DNA of 10,573 nucleotides from an uncultured Eubacteriales bacterium (GCA_905205195.1 CAJLCS010000061.1:1-10573); one strand, 5' to 3'; positions 1 through 6,089 are shown, counted from the first letter of the stretch. Notes: generated by a model from the letters alone, not told the origin. A program made the numbers and translations.

Positions 1-57
1 GAACATGATTTTGATCGCTTCGTCGCCTGCGGGCGACGAACTCTGCGAGGCTTTTAG
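1..57 (+). CDS. Possible 3' end of an upstream gene (partial, unidentified)
   Basis: Frame 1 is open from the window edge to a TAG at 55-57, and a strong rho-independent terminator follows 10 bases later, which is what the end of a + strand gene looks like. Only 18 residues are visible (beginning EHDFDRFVACG), too few to recognise. A perfect 9-bp hairpin (19-27 with 32-40, loop TGCG) lies inside the open frame; it could equally be part of a 3' untranslated region or of an RNA gene, so the reading as coding is weak. Frame 2 is also open through this stretch but runs on through the terminator, which argues against it. Confidence 0.22.
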   Translation, partial: EHDFDRFVACGRRTLRGF

Positions 58-67
58 ACGCGTTTTG

Positions 68-98
68 GGTGCTTCCCTTCGGGGAAGCACCTTTTTTT
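68..98 (+). terminator. Rho-independent terminator of the upstream + strand unit
   Basis: A perfect 10-bp stem GGTGCTTCCC / GGGAAGCACC closed by a stable TTCG tetraloop is followed directly by seven T residues (92-98). This is a textbook intrinsic terminator reading rightward. It ends whatever is transcribed from left of the window and insulates the fhs regulatory region. Confidence 0.93.
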
Positions 99-272
99 GT
101 GGAAAGAAAACCACCGGCACGGCCGGTGGTTATGATTGACGGAAATCGGGAATGGGCGAAAATGCAGGAAACTTTGACGTTGAACCTGCCGCGAAAACTT
201 TGTAAAACGGCGAAAATCGCCGGGGCGATTGTGCATTGTGCAAAAAAGGCCCGGATTTTACAAAGAAAATCA
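99..272. other. Gene-free upstream region with several palindromes
   Basis: No credible gene lies between the terminator and the fhs promoter; short open frames here lack ribosome binding sites and a coding look. Visible elements are: a perfect 10-bp stem at 109-118/122-131 with a 3-base ACG loop, which on the minus strand is followed by TTTTCTTT and so could stop leftward transcription; a perfect 6-bp hairpin CGGCGA-AAA-TCGCCG at 208-222; a tandem 7-base repeat ATTGTGC ATTGTGC at 228-241; and an exact 10-base inverted repeat, CTTTGTAAAA at 198-207 and TTTTACAAAG at 256-265. The region is richer in A+T than the flanking genes. Its role is unknown; regulatory DNA upstream of fhs is the simplest reading. 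Confidence 0.5.
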
Positions 273-301
273 TTGACATTTCCGCGAAAAAGTGTTACAT
301 T
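273..301 (+). promoter_or_regulatory. Sigma-A type promoter of the fhs operon
   Basis: TTGACA (273-278), a 17-base spacer and TACATT (296-301) form a near-consensus vegetative promoter, with TG at 293-294 giving an extended -10 element. Transcription would begin near 307-309, leaving an untranslated leader of roughly 115-120 bases before the fhs start at 427. It is the only strong promoter seen ahead of the four-gene one-carbon operon. Confidence 0.82.
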
Positions 302-333
302 TTTATCGGTAAGAAAATACCGATAAAAAATGT
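297..333. promoter_or_regulatory. Inverted repeat over the -10 box and start site (candidate operator)
   Basis: Bases 301-310 (TTTTATCGGT) and 319-328 (ACCGATAAAA) are perfect inverted copies; one further pair closes inward (311 with 318) and the symmetry continues outward, with one bulged A, to ACAT at 297-300 and ATGT at 330-333. The palindrome covers the -10 box and the predicted start site. An RNA starting near 308 would lack most of the left arm, so a DNA-binding protein site is more likely than an RNA hairpin. No regulator gene is present in the window and I do not recognise the motif. Confidence 0.5.
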
Positions 334-420
334 GCGGTGGAGCCAATCCAACGGCAGCCGCATAAATCCTGTATGGACTGCGCCACTGTAACGGCAGGTC
401 CAACCATCTACAAGGAGTGT
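333..420 (+). promoter_or_regulatory. Structured fhs leader that can sequester the Shine-Dalgarno site
   Basis: Two stems are visible. The 5' stem pairs 333-337 (TGCGG) with 358-362 (CCGCA), with an inner GCC/GGC pairing (342-344 with 353-355). The 3' stem pairs 374-381 (TGGACTGC) with 394-402, with one bulged G. It is extended by 367-373 (TCCTGTA) pairing with 409-416 (TACAAGGA, one bulged A), which buries most of the AAGGAG ribosome binding site at 412-417. The apical loop is GCCACTGTAACG. The octamer AACGGCAG occurs twice (350-357 and 390-397). The arrangement resembles a translation-controlling riboswitch or thermosensor. I cannot assign it to the ZTP, THF or other folate-linked classes I know. 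Pairings were read by eye and not energy-minimised. Confidence 0.4.
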
Positions 421-426
421 ATGAAC

Positions 427-2103
427 ATGGAATTCAAATCCGACATCCAAATCGCCCAGGAAACCGAAATGCTGCCCATCACCGAGATCGCCAAGACCGC
501 CGGTGTGGACGAGAAGTATCTGGAGCAGTACGGCAAGTACAAGGCCAAGGTGGACTACAATATCCTCAAGGATAAGGCCAATGAGCCTGACGGCAAGCTG
601 ATCCTGGTCACCGCCATCAACCCCACCCCCGCCGGTGAAGGCAAGACCACCACGACGGTGGGCCTGGCCGACGGTATGCGGAAGCTGGGCAAGAACGTGC
701 TGGTGGCACTGCGTGAGCCGTCCCTCGGCCCGGTCTTCGGCGTCAAGGGCGGCGCGGCCGGCGGCGGCTATGCGCAGGTGGTTCCCATGGAGGACATCAA
801 CCTGCACTTCACCGGCGACTTCCACGCCATCGGTGCGGCCAACAACCTGCTGGCGGCGATGCTGGATAACCATATTTATCAGGGCAACGCCCTGAACATC
901 GATCCCCGCCAGATCACCTGGCGCCGCTGCGTGGACATGAACGACCGGCAGCTGCGGTTTGTGGTGGACGGTCTGGGCGGCAAGACCAACGGTATGCCCC
1001 GCGAAGACGGCTACGACATCACCGTGGCCTCCGAAGTCATGGCCGTGCTGTGCCTGGCTTCCGACATTTCCGACCTGAAGCTCCGCCTGTCCCGTCTGGT
1101 GGTTGCCTATACCCGGGACGGCAAGCCCGTCACCGCCGGTGACCTGAACGCCCAGGGCGCCATGGCTGCCCTGCTGAAGGATGCTCTGAAGCCCAATCTG
1201 GTGCAGACGCTGGAGCATACCCCTGCGTTCGTCCATGGCGGTCCCTTCGCCAACATCGCCCACGGCTGCAACTCCGTCACCGCTACGAAGGTTGCCCTGA
1301 AGCTGTCCGACTACACCGTTACCGAGGCCGGCTTCGGTGCGGACCTGGGTGCCGAGAAGTTCCTGGACATCAAGTGCCGGATGGCCGGTCTGAAGCCCAG
1401 CTGCGTGGTTCTGGTTGCCACCGTCCGCGCCCTGAAGTATAATGGCGGCGTGCCCAAGGCCGAAACCGGCAAGGAAAATCTGGAGGCGCTGGAGAAGGGC
1501 CTGCCCAACCTGCTGCGGCATGTGAGCAATATCACCACCGTCTACAAGCTGCCCTGCGTGGTGGCCATCAACCGGTTCCCCCAGGATACCGAGGCGGAGC
1601 TGGCGCTGGTGGAGCGCAAGTGCAAGGAGCTGGGCGTGAACGTGGCCCTGTCCGAAGTGTGGGGCAAGGGCGGCGAAGGCGGCATTGCGCTGGCCGAGGA
1701 GGTCATCCGTCTGTGCGAGCAGCCCAACGACTTCACCTTCTCCTATGATCTGGATCTGCCCATCAAGGAAAAGATTGAGGCCATTGTCAAGAAGATTTAT
1801 CACGGCGACGGCGTGAACTTCACCGCCAACGCCGAAAAGCAGATCAAGTCCCTCACCGAGCTTGGCTACGACAAGATGCCCATCTGCATGGCCAAGACCC
1901 AGTATTCCTTCACCGACGACCAGACCAAGCTGGGTGCCCCCGAAGGCTTCACCATCACGGTGCGGAACGTGAAGGTTTCCGCCGGCGCAGGCTTCCTGGT
2001 TGCCCTGACCGGCGAAATCATGACCATGCCCGGTCTGCCCAAGGTCCCCGCTGCCGAGCGGATCGACGTGGACGACACCGGCAAGATTTCCGGCCTGTTC
2101 TAA
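427..2103 (+). CDS. fhs: Formate--tetrahydrofolate ligase (formyl-THF synthetase)
   Basis: The 558-residue product has the usual length of monofunctional bacterial Fhs. It catalyses ATP-dependent condensation of formate with THF to 10-formyl-THF in the cytoplasm. Seen: the P-loop PTPAGEGKTT at residues 66-75 with Lys73, the family block GVKGGAAGGGYAQVVPMEDI starting at about residue 105, and the VATVRALKYNGG block near residues 330-341. The start is placed at ATG 427 (MEFKSDIQIAQ) because AAGGAG at 412-417 lies 9 bases upstream. ATG 421 would leave only 3 bases, and the in-frame GTG at 337 has no ribosome binding site and lies inside the structured leader. It is the first gene of fhs-fchA-folD-DUF1576. 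No MTHFR, CO dehydrogenase/acetyl-CoA synthase or hydrogenase lies nearby, so the window does not by itself indicate acetogenesis; supply of formyl-THF from formate, or formate release, are both possible. Confidence 0.97.
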   Translation: MEFKSDIQIAQETEMLPITEIAKTAGVDEKYLEQYGKYKAKVDYNILKDKANEPDGKLILVTAINPTPAGEGKTTTTVGLADGMRKLGKNVLVALREPSLGPVFGVKGGAAGGGYAQVVPMEDINLHFTGDFHAIGAANNLLAAMLDNHIYQGNALNIDPRQITWRRCVDMNDRQLRFVVDGLGGKTNGMPREDGYDITVASEVMAVLCLASDISDLKLRLSRLVVAYTRDGKPVTAGDLNAQGAMAALLKDALKPNLVQTLEHTPAFVHGGPFANIAHGCNSVTATKVALKLSDYTVTEAGFGADLGAEKFLDIKCRMAGLKPSCVVLVATVRALKYNGGVPKAETGKENLEALEKGLPNLLRHVSNITTVYKLPCVVAINRFPQDTEAELALVERKCKELGVNVALSEVWGKGGEGGIALAEEVIRLCEQPNDFTFSYDLDLPIKEKIEAIVKKIYHGDGVNFTANAEKQIKSLTELGYDKMPICMAKTQYSFTDDQTKLGAPEGFTITVRNVKVSAGAGFLVALTGEIMTMPGLPKVPAAERIDVDDTGKISGLF

Positions 2104-2116
2104 TCGCAAACGGACC

Positions 2117-2147
2117 AAAGCACAGGCGGTACGCCGCCTGTGCTTTT
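2117..2147 (+). terminator. Strong intercistronic hairpin with a short T-run (leaky terminator or RNA-processing site)
   Basis: A perfect 13-bp stem (2117-2129 with 2134-2146, loop TACG) lies 13 bases after the fhs stop and ends in TTTT. Only about 37 bases separate it from the fchA start, with no promoter visible in between, so fchA must be reached by read-through. It probably lowers downstream expression or protects the 3' end of the fhs message, rather than ending the operon. Confidence 0.6.
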
Positions 2148-2184
2148 CCGGCATTCCGAACACTCAAAAAGGAGACAACCTGTT

Positions 2185-2799
2185 ATGGATATGACGCAAG
2201 AATCCTGCCGTAAGTTTGTGGAGGTGCTGGCCTCCAACGCCCCGGCTCCCGGCGGCGGCGGTGCGGCGGCGCTGGTGGGCGCCATCGGCACGGCCCTGGG
2301 CAACATGGTCGGCTCGCTGACCGTGGGCAAGAAGAAATACGCCGATGTGGAGGCGGAAATCGTGGCCCTGAAGGCCAAGTGCGACGCGCTCCAGACCGAG
2401 CTTCTGGATCAGGTGGAGGCTGACGACAAGGGCTTCGTGCCGCTGGCCAAGGCCTATTCCATCCCCAAGGACGATCCCACCCGGGACGAGGTGCTGGAAA
2501 AGGCCACCGTGACGGCCTGCGCCGTGCCCCTGCATATCATGGAGCTGTGCTGTCAGGCCATCGACGCCGTGGCCGTGTTTGCGGCGAAGGGTTCCCGGCT
2601 GGCCGTGTCCGACGCGGGCTGCGGCGCGGTGTGCTGCAAGGCGGCGCTGCAGGCTGCCAGCCTGAACGTGCTGATCAACACAAAGAGCCTGAAAAACCGG
2701 ACCGTGGCCGAGGAGCTGAACGGAAAGGTCAATGCGATGCTGGATCATTACTGCCCTCTGGCGGACGAGATTTTTGCGTCCGTGCGGGCCAATTTTTAA
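2185..2799 (+). CDS. fchA: Methenyl-THF cyclohydrolase (FTCD_C / cyclodeaminase family)
   Basis: The 204-residue product belongs to the formiminotransferase-cyclodeaminase C-terminal family, whose stand-alone clostridial members hydrolyse methenyl-THF to 10-formyl-THF (FchA). Seen: the glycine-rich N-terminal block NAPAPGGGGAAALVGAIG at about residues 19-36, the GKKKYADVE segment, and mostly helical, alanine-rich sequence throughout, at normal family length. The start is ATG 2185, 10 bases after AAGGAG (2169-2174); an ATG two codons later is possible but too far from that site. Related proteins act as formimidoyl-THF cyclodeaminases in histidine breakdown, and sequence alone does not separate the two. 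Sitting between fhs and a folD copy that appears to lack cyclohydrolase residues favours the cyclohydrolase role, and no histidine-degradation gene is present. Confidence 0.88.
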   Translation: MDMTQESCRKFVEVLASNAPAPGGGGAAALVGAIGTALGNMVGSLTVGKKKYADVEAEIVALKAKCDALQTELLDQVEADDKGFVPLAKAYSIPKDDPTRDEVLEKATVTACAVPLHIMELCCQAIDAVAVFAAKGSRLAVSDAGCGAVCCKAALQAASLNVLINTKSLKNRTVAEELNGKVNAMLDHYCPLADEIFASVRANF

Positions 2800-2817
2800 T
2801 TGACGGAGGAGAAAGCA

Positions 2818-3693
2818 ATGGCAAAATTACTGCTGGGTAAGGAAGTTACCGATGCGCTGAACGCAAATCTCACGGAGCGGACCGCCGCTTTGAAGGCCAA
2901 GGGCATTACCCCCACGCTGGCCATCGTCCGCTGCGGCGAGAACCCCAGCGACCTGTCCTACGAAAAGGGTGCCACCAAGCGGGCTGAGCTGGTGGGCGTG
3001 AAGGTCGTGAACTTCCTGCTGCCTGCCGACGTGACGAAGGAAACGCTGATTGATACCATCAAGCAGATCAACGCCGACGATTCCATCCACGGCGTGCTGA
3101 TGTTCCGGCCCCTGCCCAAGCACCTCAAGGCCGATCAGGACGAAATCTGCAACACCCTGGACCCGAAGAAGGACATGGACTGCATGACCGACCTGTCCAA
3201 CGCCGGTGTGTTTGAAGGCCGGAATCTGGGCTACGCCCCCTGCACCCCCGCGGCCTGCATGGAGATTCTGGACCACTACGGCATCGACTGCAAGGGCAAG
3301 AACGCCGTGGTCATCGGCCGGAGTCTGGTGGTAGGCCGTCCGGCGGCCATGATGCTCATGGGCAAGAACGCCACCGTGACCATCTGCCATACCAAGACCG
3401 TGAATACCGCCGAAATCTGCCGCAATGCCGATATCATCGTGTCGGCAGCGGGCGTGCTGAACAGCCTGACCAAGGACTACGTCCGGCCCGGCCAGGTGGT
3501 CATCGACGTGTCCATCAACTGGGACGAGAACAAGATCAACGCCAAGGGCGGCAAGGGCGCTATCGCAGGCGACGCCAAGTTTGACGAGGTGGAGCCGATT
3601 GTGGAGGCCATCACCCCGGTGCCCGGCGGCGTGGGCAGTGTCACCACCTCCGTGCTGATGAAGCACGTCGTGGAGGCCGCGGAGAAGATCTGA
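2818..3693 (+). CDS. folD: Methylene-THF dehydrogenase, FolD family, probably lacking cyclohydrolase activity
   Basis: The 291-residue product has the FolD fold at normal length and should reversibly oxidise methylene-THF to methenyl-THF with NAD(P). Seen: the substrate-side motif with Tyr48, the PLP turn at 98-100, KDMDC at 118-122, the nucleotide-binding GRSLVVGRPAAMML at 167-180, and the C-terminal PVPGGVGSVTTSVL at 268-280. In bifunctional FolD the tyrosine is followed four residues later by the catalytic lysine (human Lys56), and the PLP turn is preceded by VQLPLP with Gln100. Here these positions are Ala52 and Phe96, while the Asp of the DVDG-type motif remains (Asp121). Loss of both points to a dehydrogenase-only enzyme beside the separate FchA. 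The start is ATG 2818, 6 bases after GGAGGAG; the in-frame TTG at 2800 is rejected. The gap from fchA is 18 bases, so the two are co-transcribed. Confidence 0.93.
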   Translation: MAKLLLGKEVTDALNANLTERTAALKAKGITPTLAIVRCGENPSDLSYEKGATKRAELVGVKVVNFLLPADVTKETLIDTIKQINADDSIHGVLMFRPLPKHLKADQDEICNTLDPKKDMDCMTDLSNAGVFEGRNLGYAPCTPAACMEILDHYGIDCKGKNAVVIGRSLVVGRPAAMMLMGKNATVTICHTKTVNTAEICRNADIIVSAAGVLNSLTKDYVRPGQVVIDVSINWDENKINAKGGKGAIAGDAKFDEVEPIVEAITPVPGGVGSVTTSVLMKHVVEAAEKI

Positions 3694-3753
3694 CGGAACC
3701 CGGCCGGTGCCTGCCGGCGCAGGGACCGGTCGTTTCCGAATGAGGAAAAACCG

Positions 3754-5088
3754 ATGAAAAAATTGAATACATTGCAGGACAGTACCTTCCTGAAGGCTTT
3801 TTTTGCCTTTGTGACCGGCTGCTTTCTGATCGGCGCGGTGTGTATGCCGGACCGGGCGGAAATGCTGGCGGGCCTGTGGCGGATTGTGAGCAATCCATCC
3901 AAAATTTCTACCAATTACTTTGCCGTCGGCGGCTACGCGGCTACCTTCCTGAACATGGGACTGGTGTGCCTGATCTGCACGCTGCTGTACTGCCTGCCTG
4001 GGGCCAAGGCCAACAACGTTTCCACGCTGGCGTTCCTGCTGACGGCCGGATTCTGCTCCTGGGGCATTCATGTGCTCAACGTGTGGCCCACGTTTCTGGG
4101 TGTGGCGCTGTATGCGCTGGTGAAGAAGGAAAAGCTGGCGTCCCAGGTCAACGCCATGCTGTTTTCCACCGGCATTGCACCGCTGATCACCGAGCTGATG
4201 GTGCGCTATCTCCATCCGGACACCGTGGGCTTCACCCTGCCCGGGGTGGTGCTGTCGCTGGCGGTGGGCATCGTCATCGGCTTCACCCTGCCTGCGGGGC
4301 TGGTCCATGCGCCCAAGGTGCATAAGGGCTTCGATCTGTACAACGCCGCCGTTCCCGTGGGCATGATGGCCTTCGCGCTGCAGGGCATTCTGTACAAGGC
4401 CACCGGCGCGGCGCTTCCGGCGGCACCGGACGCGGAGACGCTGAAGGTCGCTTCCCGGCTGACGGTGAACGTGTTCTGCTGCGTGGTGTTCGGCCTGTGC
4501 GTGGTGATTTCCCTGCTGATGGGCGGCAGTTTCCGGCGCTACTGGAAGATGCTCCGCGCCGGGGATCAGGTGGCCAACGTGGGCACGGAGTACGGCATGG
4601 ATACCTTCCTGATGAACGTGGGCATCTACGGCCTGTTCATTCTGGCCTACTACAATCTGGTGGGGGCCAGCTTCAACGGCGTGACCTTCGGCATCATCTT
4701 CTGTATGCTGGCCTGCTGTAACTCCGGCTCCAACCCGGCGACGGTGTGGCCGATCATGGCGGGCTATGTGCTCTCGTCGCTGCTGTTCGGCTGGCTGTCC
4801 GGCCTGGTGGGCGGTACCTTCACCCAGGCTATCAACGCCCAGGCCATTCTGGTGGGCCTGTGCTACGCCAACGGCCTGAGCCCCATTTCCGCCAAGTACG
4901 GCTGGCCCTTCGGGTTGGCGGCGGGAATGCTCCACTACTGCATGGTCACCACGGTGCCGAATCTGCACGGCGGCTACTGCCTGTATAACGGCGGCTTCAC
5001 GGCGGCATTCGTGTGCCTGCTGCTGGTGCCGATGTTCGAAAAATTCTTCCATACCAAGGCAGAAAGACGCCAACTGGCTGCAAAGTAA
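3754..5088 (+). CDS. DUF1576 family polytopic membrane protein
   Basis: The 444-residue protein is highly hydrophobic, with about 10-12 likely membrane segments (for example near 12-31, 56-81, 90-108, 110-123, 132-151, 158-183, 196-214, 236-257, 284-303, 310-323, 330-352, 360-376, 385-400 and 412-428). No N-terminal signal peptide is needed. The LYN-containing motifs HKGFDLYNAAVPVG (190-203) and HGGYCLYNGGFTAAF (405-419), plus NNV...VWP and NGV...VWP blocks about 221 residues apart, show an internal duplication. I recognise the family as DUF1576, whose function is unknown. The start is ATG 3754 with TGAGGA at 3741-3746. It lies 60 bases after folD with no promoter or true terminator between, so it is probably the last gene of the one-carbon operon. 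That makes a transporter for formate, a folate or another one-carbon donor an attractive guess, but nothing in the sequence proves a substrate. Confidence 0.85.
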   Translation: MKKLNTLQDSTFLKAFFAFVTGCFLIGAVCMPDRAEMLAGLWRIVSNPSKISTNYFAVGGYAATFLNMGLVCLICTLLYCLPGAKANNVSTLAFLLTAGFCSWGIHVLNVWPTFLGVALYALVKKEKLASQVNAMLFSTGIAPLITELMVRYLHPDTVGFTLPGVVLSLAVGIVIGFTLPAGLVHAPKVHKGFDLYNAAVPVGMMAFALQGILYKATGAALPAAPDAETLKVASRLTVNVFCCVVFGLCVVISLLMGGSFRRYWKMLRAGDQVANVGTEYGMDTFLMNVGIYGLFILAYYNLVGASFNGVTFGIIFCMLACCNSGSNPATVWPIMAGYVLSSLLFGWLSGLVGGTFTQAINAQAILVGLCYANGLSPISAKYGWPFGLAAGMLHYCMVTTVPNLHGGYCLYNGGFTAAFVCLLLVPMFEKFFHTKAERRQLAAK

Positions 5089-5094
5089 AACCCC

Positions 5095-5133
5095 GGAGGG
5101 CTGCACGATTCCGTGCAGCCCTCCCTTGCTTTT
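5095..5133 (+). terminator. Terminator of the one-carbon operon
   Basis: A perfect 13-bp stem GGAGGGCTGCACG / CGTGCAGCCCTCC with an ATTC loop starts 7 bases after the DUF1576 stop. The tail is CTTGCTTTT, an interrupted T-run. The tail also carries the -35 box of the next promoter. Confidence 0.88.
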
Positions 5134-5154
5134 GCGGGATGGGTATGCTATACT
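5126..5154 (+). promoter_or_regulatory. Promoter of the DUF4349 / GH78-like operon
   Basis: TTGCTT (5126-5131), a 17-base spacer and TATACT (5149-5154), with TG at 5146-5147 as an extended -10. Transcription would start near 5161, giving a leader of about 40 bases to the ATG at 5202. The -35 box overlaps the T-run of the preceding terminator. The arrangement is almost repeated at 9220-9248 on the other strand. Confidence 0.8.
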
Positions 5155-5201
5155 GGCCTTGTCAAGCGATGCTACCAAACTCTGACAAAGGAGGCATTAC
5201 C

Positions 5202-6089
5202 ATGAAACACAGGCAACTTCTCGCACTGCTTCTCATCCTTGTGTTCCTTGCGGCGCTGTCCGGCTGCGGCACTTCTTCAAACCGGGCGGTGGGCGGCGGC
5301 GTCTATTCCGAAGAAGGTGTCAACGAGGTCATTTCCGCGGAAACGGCCAACGGCACCGCCGACCGCACCCTGCCCGGCAATCAGAAATGGGTCCGGACGC
5401 TGCATATCAGCGCGGAAACCGGAGATCTGGACGCGCTGCTGGCGTCGGTGGGAGACCGGGTGACGGCGCTGGAGGGCTATATCGAAAGCCGGGACCTGCA
5501 AAGCGGCAGCCGCCGCAGCGCCGACCTGACGGTGCGGATTCCGGCGGACCGGGCCGACGACTTTGTCCGGCAGGTGACGGAGGCTTCCAACGTGACCTCC
5601 AGCAGCGAAACGGTGGAGAACATCACGCTGACCTATGTGGCCACCCAGAGCCGGATTTCCGCCCTGGAAACCGAGGAAAAGCGGCTGCTGGAGTTGATGG
5701 CCCAGGCGGAAACCGTGTCTGACCTGCTGGAAATCGAGGCCCGGCTGACGGACGTCCGCAGCGAGCTGGAAACCGTCACGTCCCAGCTGCGTTCCATGGA
5801 CAATCTGGTGGATTATGCCACGGTCCACCTGTACCTGCGGGAGGTGGAGACCTTCACGACCTCTCAGGAGGCCACCTTCTGGGAGAAAATCTCGTCGGGC
5901 TTCCTGGACAGCCTGCGGGGCATGGGCAGTTTCCTGGAAACGCTGGTGATTCTGCTTCTGACCAAGCTGCCCTATCTGCTGGCGCTGGCGATCATCGTGC
6001 TGGTGATCGTGCTGCTGTGCCGCCGCCGTCGCAAAAAGGAGAAAAAACACCCGCCTGTGCCGCCGTTGAATCCGCCTGCACAGGCCTGA
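5202..6089 (+). CDS. DUF4349 lipoprotein with C-terminal membrane anchor
   Basis: The 295-residue protein starts with a basic and hydrophobic signal peptide ending in the lipobox LSGC, so Cys22 is the predicted lipidation site. A low-complexity linker (about 23-60) leads to a domain of the DUF4349 type: a beta-rich part near 62-115 (QKWVRTLHISAE, LTVRIPADRADDF), then a helical coiled-coil stretch near 145-200 rich in E, L and R. A transmembrane helix (about 256-273) is followed by a very basic tail (RRRRKKEKKH) and a proline-rich end, which by the positive-inside rule lies in the cytoplasm. Lipid anchor and C-terminal helix together would loop the domain on the outer face of the membrane. AAAGGAGG at 5187-5194 sits 7 bases before ATG 5202. 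The family has no established function; it is the first gene of the operon. Confidence 0.85.
   Translation: MKHRQLLALLLILVFLAALSGCGTSSNRAVGGGVYSEEGVNEVISAETANGTADRTLPGNQKWVRTLHISAETGDLDALLASVGDRVTALEGYIESRDLQSGSRRSADLTVRIPADRADDFVRQVTEASNVTSSSETVENITLTYVATQSRISALETEEKRLLELMAQAETVSDLLEIEARLTDVRSELETVTSQLRSMDNLVDYATVHLYLREVETFTTSQEATFWEKISSGFLDSLRGMGSFLETLVILLLTKLPYLLALAIIVLVIVLLCRRRRKKEKKHPPVPPLNPPAQA

Noticed and set aside
69..326. An 85-codon + frame in the upstream region
   Set aside because: It starts inside the terminator hairpin, crosses the fhs promoter and has no ribosome binding site.
333..410. Cobalamin riboswitch
   Set aside because: GGTG, AATCC and GCCACTGTAA resemble parts of the class, but the GGGAA segment and the 3' B12 box are not found, and the total length is too short. 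Kept only as a note under the unassigned leader.
333..420. ZTP or THF riboswitch upstream of fhs
   Set aside because: Both are reasonable expectations for folate genes, but the conserved cores I know for these classes are not visible between the promoter and the start codon.
337..426. N-terminal extension of Fhs from GTG 337
   Set aside because: The frame is open, but there is no ribosome binding site before GTG 337, the stretch forms the structured leader, and Fhs proteins normally begin with the KSDIQIAQ-like segment encoded from 427.
295..2163. A 622-codon open frame antisense to fhs
   Set aside because: It mirrors the fhs codons; strong GC bias at third positions keeps the opposite strand open. 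The protein is His/Gly/Gln-rich low-complexity and resembles no family, and the + strand product is certain.
2827..5178. A 783-codon open frame antisense to folD and the DUF1576 gene
   Set aside because: Same GC-bias shadow; it spans two well-supported + genes and a terminator and has no plausible start region.
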